Positions 45,801 to 57,020 of a stretch of 64,000 nucleotides of DNA are shown one piece after another. Origin of the DNA: Castanopsis chinensis (taxonomy: Eukaryota; Streptophyta; Magnoliopsida; Fagales; Fagaceae). The stretch covers positions 3,844,001 through 3,908,000 of the forward strand of contig JAVQMG010000081.1 in assembly GCA_032878915.1 (NCBI GenBank), given 5' to 3'. A model generated the notes under the pieces. That model did no database searches. It was not told where the DNA came from and worked only from the letters and a program-made list of their open reading frames with translations. How positions within the stretch are numbered: position 1 is the first letter of the stretch; each line of letters starts with the position of its first letter. The translations under genes were made by a program, and so were the position numbers.

Positions 45801-47629
45801 ACATCTTACTCCTAATATAATTACTGAGGTTGATATTGTTCCTACATCTGATCCTAGGCCTAATCCTCCATTCCCTCTTAGAAAGTCCACTAGACCACAC
45901 CACCCTCCCTCTTACTTACAAGCCTATTCTTGCAACACTGTCAATTCTAAACCTTCCACTGGTCTACCTTATGATATTTTTGCTTGTCTTACTTATTCCA
46001 ACCTTAGTAAGAACTATAGGCAATTTGTCATAGCTGTTGACTCCACCTCACCAAATCCTACTTCCTTCCATGAGGCTGTCCAATCTTCTCATTGGAGAGC
46101 TGCTATGGATAAGGAAATTGCAGCTCTAGAACTCACCAATACTTGGACTTTAACCACTCTTCCTCATGGTAAGGTTCCCATTGGATGCAAGTGGGTCTAT
46201 AGGACTAAGTACAAGGCTGATGGCACTATTGAGAGGCATAAAGCTCGCTTAGTTGCTAAAGGGTATACACAGAGGGAAGGCCTTGATTACACTGACACCT
46301 TTTCTCCTGTTGCCAAATCAGTTTCTGTCAAAATGGTCTTATTCTTGGTTGCTATGAAAGGTTGGGTTCTTCACCAAATGGATGTGAATAATGTCTTCCT
46401 CCATGGTGACTTGGATGAGGAAGTTTATATGAGTCTTCCACCTGGCTTTCATAGCAAGAAGGAGTGTGTTTCTACTCCTAGTTGTGGTCCTCTGGTTTGC
46501 AAACTTAACAAGAGTCTCTATGGTTTGAAGCAGGCTTCAAGGCAATGGTTTGCCAAATTCTCTTATACATTGTTGAATTTTGGTTTTTTCCAATCTAAGG
46601 CAGATTACTCCCTCTTTACCTATACAAAAGGTCTATTTCACTGTTTTACTAGTGTATGTGGATGATATTTTACTTACTGCCAATGAACCTAGCTGCATTA
46701 CTGATTTGAAGCATGTGCTTGACACCAAGTTTGGGCTGAAAGATTTGGGTTCTTTGAAGTATTTTTTGGGTCTTGAAGTGGCTAGAAGTGACAGGGGTAT
46801 AAGTCTAAACCAAAGGAAATATTGCTTAGAAATCTTGCAAAATACAAGCTTCTTAGGGTCTAAACCACTTAGAACTCCAATGGAACAAAATTTGCATCTT
46901 TCAAAGGATGAAGGAAAGCTGCTTCCAGATGCAAGTCAGTACAGGAAGTTGATTGGGAGATTACTCTATCTCACTCTGACCAGACCTGACATCACCTATG
47001 TAGTGCATATGTTGAATCAATTTTTGGCTGCACCAAGAGAGACTCATATGTTGGCAGTCAATAAGGTACTACAATATTTGAAGGGCACACTAGGGAGAGG
47101 GTTGTTCTTCTCTAGTAACTCCACAATGCAAGTGAAAGCATTTTGTGATGCGGATTGGGTAGGCTACCCTAACACCAGAAGGTCCGTCATAGGTTATAGT
47201 GTGTTTTTAGGGGATTCTTTAATCTCTTGGAGGTCCAAAAAGCAAAGTACAGTCTCTAGGTCTTCAGCAGAGGCCGATTACAGAGCCATGGCCACTATAA
47301 TGTGTGAAGTTGTCTAGGTTCTTCAGCTGTTAAGAGACTTAAGGGTTGGTCATCCAGGTAGTGCTCAGCTGTTTTGTGATAACTAAGCAACATTGCATAT
47401 TGCAGCGAATCTGGTCTTCCATGAAAAGACAAAGCACATAGAAGTTGACTGTCACTTAGTGAGAGACAAGATAACAGAAGGTGTAATTAAAACCTTTTAT
47501 GTTTCAAGCCACTCTCAAACAGCTAACATTTTCACCAAAGCATTAGGACTTCTCGCTTTTAACAGATTGGTCACTTGCTTGGGTTTAATTGATATCTACT
47601 CTACAACTCTTAAGACTGTCAACAATCAA
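42833..47629 (+). pseudogene. Copia gag-pol polyprotein, multiply disrupted
   Basis: Domains in order: gag (42930-43250, PENYLSWSRAVFLSLSGRNK; broken by a TGA at 43250), rest of gag and a degenerate zinc knuckle (about 43741-43795; the second Cys of CxxC is lost), protease (about 44290, WIIDTGATDHM), pre-integrase (LWHFCLGHPSYAK) and integrase core (44904-45260: HCDLW, DDYSRSTWVYLL, IRSDNG, TPQQNEIVEKKHQHILN). RT follows (46090-46700: WRAAMDKEIAALE, QMDVNNVFLHGDL, then YVDDILLTAN after a frameshift near 46650), then RNase H (CDADWVGYPNTRRS, SSAEADYRAMA; TAG near 47316 and TAA near 47385). Several stops and shifts rule out function. The WRAAM..E motif and DTGATDH protease fit the Ale/Retrofit group. 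It would act in cytoplasmic particles. Confidence 0.9.
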
Positions 47630-47664
47630 GTCACTGAACTTCCAGTTCATGACTTGAGGGGGAG

Positions 47665-48034
47665 TGTTGAGAATTCAATCAAGAAGGAAGAAATTAAGAA
47701 GCAAGACACCTCGATCAAGCAAAAACAAGATCAGAGTTACAATAAAGAAATAACTGAACAAAACAACACAGTTAGGATGAAAGGAAAGAAGAAAGGGAAA
47801 TTAAAAGAAAACGATGTCGTTTCATTAAGTGATTTGCACGTGTGATTGATTAACTGTGTACAACTGTAGATTAGTCAGTTGGTTAGAGTTAGTTACATTT
47901 CTTTATTCCTTTACTTTCCTCTACTTCGTGTATATAAGGCAGAGTCATTATGTAAATTAAACACTTCCTTTTCATTTCAATAAATTAGAGAATTATTTTT
48001 CTTCTCTGTAGCTTCTAGAAAGCTTTCTTTTACA
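47665..48034 (+). repeat. 3' LTR of copia element
   Basis: 370 bp, TGTTGAGAATTC ... CTTTTACA, preceded by TTGAGGGGGAG. Confidence 0.93.
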
Positions 48035-48039
48035 ACTTC

Positions 48040-49900
48040 TCAAAGGTAAGCCCTTCAGAAGACACCAGGACCAACCCTACACCATATCCTCTTTGCTTTG
48101 CTGCCCCGTCGACGTACACTTTCTATGCCAACGGCTCCTTACACAAGATCATGCCAACTGATTTTTCATCAATGTCAAAACTTTTAACATTCTTTTCTAG
48201 TGAAGGCTTAGCGAAGTCCGCGACCAAATCAGCAAGCACTTGACCTTTTATGGAAGTACGAGACATATACTTGATGTCAAAAGCCCCCAAGATGATGCCC
48301 CACTTAGCAATCCTACTCGTGTAATCAGCATTTCGAAGTATAGATTTTAGAGGAAGTTGAGTTAGAACCACAACAGTATGAGATTGAAAATAATGGGGGA
48401 GCTTACGAGTTATGTGCACCACAGTTAGGATAGCCTTTTCCAACGGCAAATAATGGACCTCGGCCTCATGTAAAGATTTGCTTATGTAATAAACTGACCT
48501 CTGTACGTTATTATCAACTCGTATTAGAACCAAACTAACAGTATGGTTGGCTACAGCGATATATGCGAATAGAACTTTATCAACCTTTGGCCGTGACATA
48601 ATGGGTGGGCGCGAAAGATACTCCTTAAGCTGTTGAAAAGCTAACGCACATTCCTCATTCCATTCAAACCTCTTCCATTTGTTCAGCAACTGGAAGAAAG
48701 GCTTACACCTATTTGCAGACCAAGAAATAAACCGATTGAAGGCAGCAATCATTCCTGTCAACCTCTAAACTTCTTTAGGATTTCAAGGCGGTTGTAAGCT
48801 ATTAATTGTCTTGACTTGCTTAGGATTAACTTCAATTTCCCTATGGGTTACCATATAACCTAGGAACTTACCAGATCCCACCCCAAAAGAGCATTTAGAA
48901 GCATTTAGGAACAACCTATATTTCCTTAGCGTTCGAAAAGTATCACTCAAATCCGCTATATGCAGCTAAACCATTTTTCTTTTCACCACCGTGTCATCTA
49001 CATACACTTCAATAGTCTTTCCTAACTGTGGTTCAAATATTTTGGTCATCATTCTTTGATAAGGAGCCCCTGCATTCTTCAAACCAAAAGGCATCACCTT
49101 ATAATAATAATTCCCCGTAGGAGTAATGAAGGATGTTTTATCCTAATCATCTAAATCTAAAGGTATCTGATGATAACTTTGAAAATCATCCAAAAAAACT
49201 CATTCGAGGATGCCCAACGGTAGCGTCCACTAGCTGATCTATAGGCATTGGAAATGGGTCTTTAGGACAACCTTGTTCAAATCTGTGAAGTCTACGCATA
49301 CCCTCCACTCCTCGTTTTTCTTCTTTACTACCACTGTATGAGCCAACCATCTTGGATAAAATACCTCTTTAATTGCACCTACCTTCTTGAGTTTAAGCAC
49401 TTCTTGAGTTTAAGCACTTCTTCCTTGACAGCCTCAGCATGTTCTTTGGATGAGCACCGAAGTGGTTGCTTCCTCGGTACCATAGTTGGATTCACATTCA
49501 AATGGTGACAGATGAAACTTGGATCAACCCAGGGGGCTTCGTAAGCATTTCATGCAAACACGTTCACATTCTCTTTCAAAAACACAACCAACTCCGCCTT
49601 CTCCTGAGGGGGCAATTGAATTCCCACTTGAAAGAACTTTTCAGGATTATTATCGATAAGAACCTTCTCTAGCTCCTCACATGTGGGTTTCTTTACTTCT
49701 ACCACCTTGGGCGTGGCCAAAGACAGTGATTGCTATGAGCCCCCCTAGGCTGAGGCCGATGACTCTTGTCCAGGCTGATGCAGAATTGCAGCGGCCATGC
49801 ATTGCCTAGCCATGGACTGACTCCCAACTATCTTCTCAATTTGATCTCTAGAAGGAAATTTTACCTCCAAATGCAAAGTTGAAGAGACCTCACCTAAGGC
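48040..49900 (-). pseudogene. Tat gypsy RT and first RNase H, disrupted
   Basis: Reading leftward: an RT segment with DPFPMPIDQLVDATVGHPRM (about 49195-49260), several stops, then MPFGLKNAGAPYQRMMTKIF and the active-site YVDD (about 48990-49085). After more stops, a long open part (48761-48123) holds the RT connection and gypsy RNase H (SANRCKPFFQLLNK, YISKSLHEAEVHYLPLEKAIL, KWGIILGAFDIKYMSR, GQVLADLVADF). It runs into the VYVDGAA start of the second RNase H at 48040-48120, where the copia element interrupts it. Reverse transcription and RNA removal are its normal roles. The stops make this copy inactive. Confidence 0.85.
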
Positions 49901-49906
49901 ATGAAG

Positions 49907-51792
49907 CTAAGGTCTTGCAACAATGGTCGTATAGGGAGAATAGGTGTCTACCACAATGAAATCCACTTCTACAACCTCAAAACCTGCTTGGACAAGCAAT
50001 CTAATCTGGCCCATTGGTATAACAACCTTCCCTTCAAAACTGATCAGCGGTGAATCATAAGACGTCAAATCCTCCCACCTTAATTTCAGCCCCTTGTACA
50101 AATCTAGATACATAATATCCACACCACTGCCCTGGTCCACCATTACTCTTTTTACATCGTAACCCCCTATCCTCAACATTACCACCAAAGCATCATCATG
50201 AGGTTGGACAGTTCCAATCTTATCTTCCTCCGAAAAGCTTAGAACAGGTGGGACGTTCCCTTTAACCCTCTTCGACTCGAAGTTAGTCTCCTCGGAAAGG
50301 GTCCGTGCTACCAACATCTCCCTGAAAGGACGAGAACCAGTCCTACCTAGTGTAGCAAAAATAACATTAATCGCGCCCAAAGGAGGTCTCGAAACATTGT
50401 TACCCTGATTTACTGAACCAGAATGATCTCCCTGCCCATTAAACCGATACAGGAACTGCTTCAACCTTCCTTCCCTGACCAACTGCTCCAAATGACTCTA
50501 CAAGGTCCTGCAATTTTTAGTGGTATGACCCCTTTTCTGATGATAATGGCAATGAAGGTTCTGATTGCACTTCGTGGGGTCCCCAGCCATCTTATTAGGC
50601 CACTTAAAGTGTGATTCATGCCGAATTTTCTCCAACACCTGTTGCACAGGTTCATAGAATAAAGTATTAACTACTTGCTAAGGAGGGGCTGAACTAGGTT
50701 GCCCAACAAAATCTCTCCTGATCCTGTTGTTATTATATCTGTCTGACCTGAAATCCCTTCTCTCTTGAAGGATAGCCTTTGCTTTCTCCTTACTTTGCTG
50801 CTGATCTTCCTCAACCCGTTCATATTCATCAATGTGGTCCATGAGCCGATGTACACTCCTTACTGGCTTTTTGGTCAGAGATTTCATTAAATCATGCTTA
50901 GTTAGAAGGTCGACTTTGAAAGTGTTGATTTCCACTTCATCAAAATCACCATCGATCTCATTAAACATCTCCCAATATCTGTCGGAGTATGTTTTCAAAG
51001 TCTCCCCTTCCCTCATGACCATGGATAATAAGAATCCAGAGGCTAAGAAACTCTACTACAAGTGACGAAATGAGACCCAAAAGCCTTAGTGAGTTCCATG
51101 TAGGAATTGATAGAATTTGCCTTCAGGCCATTAAACCACCTCATCGCAACAGGTCCTAGACTGGAAGGAAAAACTTTGCACATTAATGTTTCATTTTTAG
51201 AGTGCACTGCCATCCTTTTGACTGAAATGACTCACGTGCTCCACTGGGTATGTTCGTCCATTGTACATGGTAAACGTGGGTTGGGTGAATTGCCGTGGAA
51301 GCTTCCCCTTCTCCATCTTGCTTGTGAAATGTGACTTAAAAAGTTGATGCAAGGCCTTGCTCATGGCATCATTTCCCAAGCCCCTGGAAGAGGGTTTTTA
51401 CCCTTACGCCCATGAAGATGATCCTCCTCGTAGGAAAAAGATTTACTAGGAGGAGTTCTTGACCTGGGTCTGTAATTACTACCCTAAGAATCTCCAGACG
51501 AAGAGGAGCCAGAAGGAGAGGGAGTTCGCTTTTTTCGTCGCTCACGCCGTAGCTTCTTCTTCAGATGGTCAATCTCCCTTTGCATGGCCTTAGCGTTTTC
51601 CTCATGAGAAATTCTGCTTCCACCACGTGAATGACTCCTAATAGTATGCGTTGTGTGCACACTGCCTTCCCTATCTCTTTTCCGCTCAAGATGCAAGCAA
51701 TGGTCTTCATGCTGGGACACCACGGACTCTGCACGTTGTGGACCTGAGTCTACCATGATGTTAGACGTCCTAAAACACAAGATTCCCCACAA
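49907..51792 (-). pseudogene. Tat gypsy gag and protease, disrupted
   Basis: The N-terminus at 51792 (begins MWGILCFRTS just inside the PBS) leads into a charged Arg/Ser-rich coiled region (51650-51484). The gag core is LPRQFTQPTFTMYNGRTYPVEHVSHF (51300-51197) and LKTYSDRYWEMFNEIDGDFDEVEINTF (51000-50930). After breaks near 50670 and 50500 comes the aspartic protease, with VMVDQGSGVDIMYLDLYKGL (about 50090-50150) and FIVVDTYSPYTTIVARP. The usual DxGSS active site reads DQGSG. A CCHC-like knuckle is not evident. Several stops separate the pieces. Confidence 0.85.
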
Positions 51793-51801
51793 ACGGTGCC
51801 A
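51785..51801 (-). other. Primer binding site of Tat gypsy element
   Basis: Minus strand TGGCACCGTTTGTGGGG, 2 nt from the 5' LTR. The TGGC.CCG..TGTGGG form is widely seen in plant gypsy elements. I do not assign the tRNA. Confidence 0.75.
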
Positions 51802-51803
51802 AT

Positions 51804-52619
51804 TGTAGGTGCACAGTTTGTACCTTGACCCAAACGTGTATAGGGGACGAACCCAAAAGGCCTAAAATAATGAATTTTTGTAGAGAATGGGCTTAAAACC
51901 TAGGTTTCTGGATGTCTAAAGTACAAAGGTCATGGACTAGATCCCCAACTCACAAACAAAGAGTTGATTATATGTAAAATCTCTCCTTGAAAGATGCCCG
52001 AGGATGATATGAAATGCTTTTCTTATTATCAAAGATCAACTACAACTAATAATGATGTCTCTCTCTCTCTTCTTTCTCTCTCCTTCTCCTTTTTTTCCCT
52101 CCCTATTTTAATGTCTTTCTTTTCCTTTTATATCATCTTTCTTCTTCCCTCCATCTTCCACGTATGGCTCAGATCATCCATCTAAATACTTGTCCCATCC
52201 ACCACCCTCTTGGAGTCTTCAAATAATAGCTGTAAGGCTGAAAAACATTGTTCAGATTCCATTTCCCCATTAATGTAACCAGAGTGATAGGTACATGGCC
52301 TTTAATACGGTGGCAACAGTTTTATCCAAGATATTTGCTATTTGTTCCTCCTTCCTCTGACCTTTTGAAGCACATCCTAATCCATCAATCCCTCTAGCAC
52401 CTCTTTCCAAGCATAGCAACACATTATATGATTTTCCCTTTAGTTAGCCGAGGATGTATCTCTCCTCAAACTATGCTTGCCAGCCCATCCCTTAATAACT
52501 TGCTCGTGGGCTTCTAAGTACGGTATCTTTCATTTAGTATTAACCCCTTCTCGGATGAGCCAATACCATCGGATCAGGCCCAAGGCCCAAAATCATATTC
52601 TAACACATCTACCCTCAAA
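51804..52619 (-). repeat. 5' LTR (element orientation) of Tat gypsy element
   Basis: 816 bp, partner of 34772-35589. Its terminal CA has become AA at 52618-52619. Confidence 0.92.
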
Positions 52620-52624
52620 ACATT

Positions 52625-54627
52625 AAAATAAATGCATTTACATTATGAATACTTTGTTTAATCACATACAAAAAATTTAGGCAAGTATATTGTAAGCTCA
52701 TATATATTTTTAAAGTAAAAATTTAGGAAATGTAAATTTTTAATATTAAGATAGTTCAAAATAAGTTTATTTTTATTTTGGTCCTTCATGTTTATCTTAT
52801 TTATCAAAATGGTTGCTAATGTTTCAAATGTGTCAATTTAATCTCATACCATTTGGTATTGGATTGAAATAGTTCTTATCGTTAAGTAGCAGGTGAATAA
52901 TAATACTATAAACACCAAATCAAAATTTCAAATTAAAAGATCAAACTCATGTGGCATGGGAATTGGAGAAATGATCAAATCTCTGGTTGCCAAATTAATT
53001 ACATTTTAGTGGGGAAGAAGTTGTTTGAGATTTGGTTCTGATAGATCTATTATTATTTCAGGGCACGTGTACACCACTTATTAGTGATTAAATTTAATTA
53101 TCTTACGAAGATGGTTGACTCACGTGACACTTGACTGACGGGTGAATGTGCTACATGCGTTAAGCAGAGCAACAGGAAATCCTATTCCCCAGAGGAAAAA
53201 GATATGTCAAAGGCAAATATTATTAGTTTGCTTTTGCTTAATAATAAAAGTTAAAAACTAAGGCAATAATGCAATGATTATATATAAAAAAAAAGAAGGC
53301 AATAAAGCAATGCAATTTCCATTACACCAGTGTCACCATCATGGTGGATGATTTGAGAAAATCATTTGGCATCATAATATATTAATTATTAAATGGAAGT
53401 GATATCCATCTCAATCTATATCATACATATGGGAGATGATATGCTCGATCACAATCAGCCAAAATATGGTGGGTCTCTTTTGAAATCCTTTTATTTGTTT
53501 TGGTCTTGTCTCATTCCTTGTATTTTGATGATTCTGGAATGTACACTGTTATGCTAATACTACTTTTGTAACTTTATTATACTTGTACTAAGCCAAAGGG
53601 CACTTTCTTCCACTTTTACTAAATGTAATATCAATTTTCAAATTAAAAAAAAAAAAAAAAAGTCATTAGTCTGATTCATTTTCCACATTCATAAAGTGCC
53701 AATAAAATTGAATTAATAATTGTTACACTGTGATTGGAGTCACGTTGAGACAAATTGTTACCCAACTATGTAAAAGATAAATAATAATCAATCAAATATA
53801 ATATTTGTCTATGTTCAATGAAACTGTCATTTGATCCTTATCCTTATCGATTAGTTTAAGTGCACAGTCTTGAACTTCCCTTTACCATTAGTGCATGTCA
53901 ATTCATTTAGTGTTGAAACTTGAAAACTCGAAATTCCCAATGAAAATTAGACTATAGGACTAATCATGCAATGCTTTACCATAATACCACGTGAATATGC
54001 AGGTCTATGGGTTTTCGGAAAAGCCCTTTATCTTTTGCCTGCATACAAAGTGGGGAACACATGGAATATTTTTGCCCCACCTTTCTGCAAAAGCACAATG
54101 CGACGTGTGTTTCACTTTCATCATCATTCGGCAAAAACCAAAAAATAGAAAAGAAAAGAAAGACTTTATGCTGCAGTAAATATATAATATGAACTCTTTT
54201 CGGTATGTGGAAATTTTTTAGCTGCAGTACCAGCTCATAGTTGGTGGTTTTTATAAAGAAAGACTTCGTCCTTTAGTCAATATATTATATCATATTAGAC
54301 TGTTTTCGGTACGTGAATTTTTTTTTTTTGGCAGCACTTACCATCACTCTATGCGGTATTAAAAAAAAAAATTTACTACGGTACTCTTAAAATATATAGT
54401 AAATTATATTTAAAAAAATTTATAAAAAATTTCAAGAAAATTTTTCTAAAATAAATAATTAAAATATGCCATAAGAATATTCACTAATCAGACTCAATAA
54501 AAAAATACATAAAATTTATAATTCAACTTATTTTTATTACTATTTATAAATATTATTACACTTTTTATTATCATTAATAAGTCCTGTCACTTTTTGGTAA
54601 CATTAATTTCAAAATATGTTAATATAT

Positions 54628-54669
<42 letters not shown>

Positions 54670-54842
54670 CTAAATCATGCACAGTTCTCATTTATTTTTT
54701 CTGCAATGAATCAATTGCAACGTACTATGGTGATAGGTCTAGCCACCATGATTATTGCTTCAACAATTACAGTGTCGGCAAGAGTTAAAAAACCAAGGGC
54801 AACGTACCGTGGTGAAAGCTGTAGCGGTAATGAAAAACATAA
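52625..54842. other. Intergenic DNA shared with copy A; no gene except a small ORF at its end
   Basis: Matches 8315-9899 and 14939-15560. Near 54163 is the empty site of hAT-1. (TA)n at 54634-54662. Confidence 0.7.
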
Positions 54843-54849
54843 CGCATAA
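54706..54849 (+). CDS. Small secreted-peptide-like ORF, 3' end truncated by a MULE
   Basis: 47 codons. Residues about 8-24 (MVIGLATMIIASTITVSA) look like a signal-peptide core with an Ala cleavage context, followed by a basic stretch (RVKKPRATYRG) and a Cys-containing tail. The last codons and stop come from the MULE inserted at 54843. Without the insertion the frame would continue, as the copy A DNA stays open about 28 more codons in this frame. In copy A the ATG is followed by a 1-base loss that breaks the frame. I recognise no peptide family. It may be chance. Confidence 0.3.
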   Translation: MNQLQRTMVIGLATMIIASTITVSARVKKPRATYRGESCSGNEKHNA

Positions 54850-56526
54850 AGGCATTTTTTGCCTTTATATTTTAACCTTTTTTTTTTTTTAATTTTAGCC
54901 TTTATATTTTAATTTTAATATTTTTAACCTCTAAATTAATTAGCACGTGTTATTTTAAGTCTTTTCCATCAATCAATAGCTAAAAATATCTGACATAGCA
55001 AATGAAAAACTTAAATATTATTAAAAATTCATATTATCCACGACACATCAACATAAAAATTTTAAAAATTAATTTATTAATTTTAATTAAATAAAAAAAT
55101 TAAAAACCAAAATTCAAATTAATTAAGATTTAAAAGTTTGTTGATCAAAAACATTAACCCCAATCTAAAAGATTCTTTCATTTGTCTCATCTTGTATTTT
55201 CTTAGTAGCCAAACATGCAAAACACAACAATTTTCAAATGAAACCAAAACCTAACCATCACAAAAATACCAAAACACTACAACATCTTTACCGGACCCAA
55301 CCAACCAACCAAACACCAAACATCAAAACTCAACCAAACACAACAATAAGCCAAGAAAATCCTCCACCGATTCACCACCTTCAAGCCCCACCAATGGCCA
55401 AAAAATCCAGTTCTACCCACCACCTATGAGCCCAGCTGACCACCTTCGAGGGCTTGATGTTGCGATGGACGATGTGCTGCCGGTGCAAGTAGGAGAGTTT
55501 GGCGAGGATCTGGCGGGCTAGATCAAAGAGCTGGCACTTGTTCGCGATGTGCATGCCTTCCAATGAGCCTCGATCCATGTACTCCAGCAGGACTTGGACT
55601 TTGCCGTTGTGGTCGAACATGTCATGGCATTTGACCATGTTCAGGTTCTCCACGTCGCGGAGGATCTCAATTTCGATGCAGATCTAGCGGCACACCGAAT
55701 CCTCGTGGTTCCCGTATATGACCTTGAAAGTGAAGACTCTGCCCGTCGGCTTGTGGATCACTCAGTACACGGTCCCTCCCGTGCCACTCTCAATTCGATT
55801 GGCTTGCTCGAGTTGGGAGTAGTGGAAGCATAGAGGAGTCGTGTTTCTTTTTCTGTGATTCGAGGTTTCTTCACAAGATGACGTGGTGGCGGTGGAGTTG
55901 GCAAAACATGGTTTGGAAGAGAGAGATCTCCATGTGTTCGAAGAGAGAGAGGAAGCTTTTAGTTTTGGAAGAGAGAGGAAGCTTGGAGAATATTTTAGAA
56001 GGGTTGGGGGAATCGGTTTTGATATGGAAGTTTTAGGTTGAAGTTTTTATTCTAATTGTGTGAATTTTTTTTTTGGGTTTGTAATAAAGTATAACTCATT
56101 GATCTAAGAATATGATTCATGTTCTGGGGATGAACACAAGGAACATTATCATGTTCTTCAGAAAAAATAATAATGAAATAAATAAATTTTTTAATTTAAT
56201 TATCTTATTTTATTTTAAAATAATTTAGTAAAAAACATGAAAATGTCTTTTTTATTATTATTTTATGCTGACTTGGCATTTATTAAATAACAAATAAATT
56301 TTTTATTATTATTTTATTTGTTACGTCAGCATTTATTGTGTCAAGACTGCATTTTGTTTGCCACGTTAGATATTTTCGACTGTTGACTGAAGGAAAGGAC
56401 CAAAATAACACACTCTAATTGATTTAGGGACTAAAAGTTGTGAAATTAAAATGTAGGAACCAAAATAGAAAAAAAAAAAAAAAAAAACAAAAAACAAAAT
56501 GTAAGGACTAAAAGTCTATTTACGCC
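54843..56526. mobile_element. Mutator-like element (Pack-MULE type), 1684 bp
   Basis: Long terminal inverted repeats, left 54843-55010 and right about 56355-56526. After inverting the right arm they share TTTAGTCC/TTTAACC.., CTAAATNAATTAG, GTGTTATTTT, TTTTCC, AAAATATCT and ACATGGCAAA-like blocks. Flanked by a 9-bp duplication AAAACATAA (54834-54842, 56527-56535), the Mutator signature. The unoccupied site is at 15626-15633 in copy A. No transposase. The interior carries a kinase gene fragment. Confidence 0.85.
55443..55826 (-). pseudogene. Captured MAP kinase kinase fragment (MKK4/MKK5-like)
   Basis: Reads from 55826 to 55443: a glycine-loop remnant (NRIESGTGGTVY), PTGRVFTFKVIYGN (the ATP-anchoring Lys is kept), EIEILRDVENLNMVKCHDMFDHNG, VQVLLEYMDRGSLEG, LARQILAKLSYLHRQHIVHRNIKPSK. 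It covers kinase subdomains I to VIb of a group C plant MAPKK, which activates MPK3/6-type kinases in the cytoplasm. The catalytic HRD is HRN, and there are stops after VY and in the VCR*ICIE segment. The C-terminal lobe and activation loop are absent. GC content is clearly higher than the host element, as expected for captured coding DNA. Not a functional kinase. Antisense or small RNA effects on the parent gene are possible but unproven. Confidence 0.85.
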
Positions 56527-56535
56527 AAAACATAA

Positions 56536-57020
56536 TAGAGGTGAAAGGCCATTTTTTCCTGGGGAAAAAAGAAAAAAAGAAAAAAAAGTAAACATGGACT
56601 TAGATCTCTCGGCTTTGAGTCACGTGGTGATTGGCCAAGGGCAGATGAAATTTCTGTGGCAGTTAAATGCTCCATTTGTTTGGCTTGCAATGGTTACATC
56701 TATATATGTTTTCTTTTGACAGTAGATTTTTTTTTTTTTTTTTTCTAAAATTGTTTAAACGTTTTACATCTCAATTATGTTTGGTTAGACGTAAAATATT
56801 CTCCGAGGAAAAAAAAAACATTTTCAAGGGTCTAGTTACGTTCTTAAAAATGCTCTTAAAAGTATATATTTTAAGTTTTTGGCTTTGTTTTTGAAAATGC
56901 TATAAGAAAAATTTTCTAGTATTTTTCCACATTTTTCTCTTGTCCTAAGTACGTATATAATAAAAAATAGATTAAGGAGAATTTTAGATCAAAAAATTTG
57001 TGATTAGTGATAGTGGTGAC
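56536..57020. other. End of duplication copy B and short spacer
   Basis: 56536-56675 matches 15634-15747. The rest is AT-rich with T and A runs. No gene. Confidence 0.7.

Larger units (their letters stand above)
42442..48034 (+). mobile_element. Ty1/copia element (Ale/Retrofit-like), 5593 bp, nested in gypsy RNase H
   Basis: Two 370-bp LTRs (42442-42811, 47665-48034) with target duplication ACTTC (42437-42441, 48035-48039). PBS TGGTATCAGAGC lies directly after the 5' LTR and the polypurine GAGGGGGAG before the 3' LTR. LTRs differ at about 20-25 positions by hand count. All copia domains are in order (gag, PR, INT, RT, RNase H) but with several stops and frameshifts. The 5' LTR starts TA instead of TG. 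Confidence 0.95.
34772..52619 (-). mobile_element. Ty3/gypsy Tat-lineage retrotransposon with antisense ORF, 17.8 kb incl. nested insertions
   Basis: LTRs at 34772-35589 and 51804-52619 begin TGTAG.TGCACAG and end CCCTCACA / CCCTCAAA. The target duplication ACATT is at 34767-34771 and 52620-52624, and copy A shows one ACATT at 8310-8314. PBS-like TGGCACCGTTTGTGGGG (minus) abuts the right LTR. On the minus strand, right to left: gag, protease, RT, RNase H, a second (plant/archaeal-type) RNase H, integrase. Between integrase and the left (3') LTR are a 152-bp tandem repeat and a + strand antisense ORF. Two RNase H domains and an antisense ORF are Tat-clade hallmarks. Many stops make it defective. 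Confidence 0.92.
22321..56675 (+). repeat. Segmental duplication, copy B (with nested insertions)
   Basis: Removing the insertions 24079-31342, 34772-52619 and 54843-56526, the remainder is collinear with 1960-15747 (minus hAT-1). About 9 kb of shared DNA remains. Direct orientation, so this is a local tandem-type duplication with a 6.5-kb spacer. Confidence 0.85.

Noticed and set aside
55594..55833. Plus-strand 79-codon frame in the MULE
   Set aside because: Antisense shadow of the captured kinase fragment, which matches MAPKK motifs on the minus strand.
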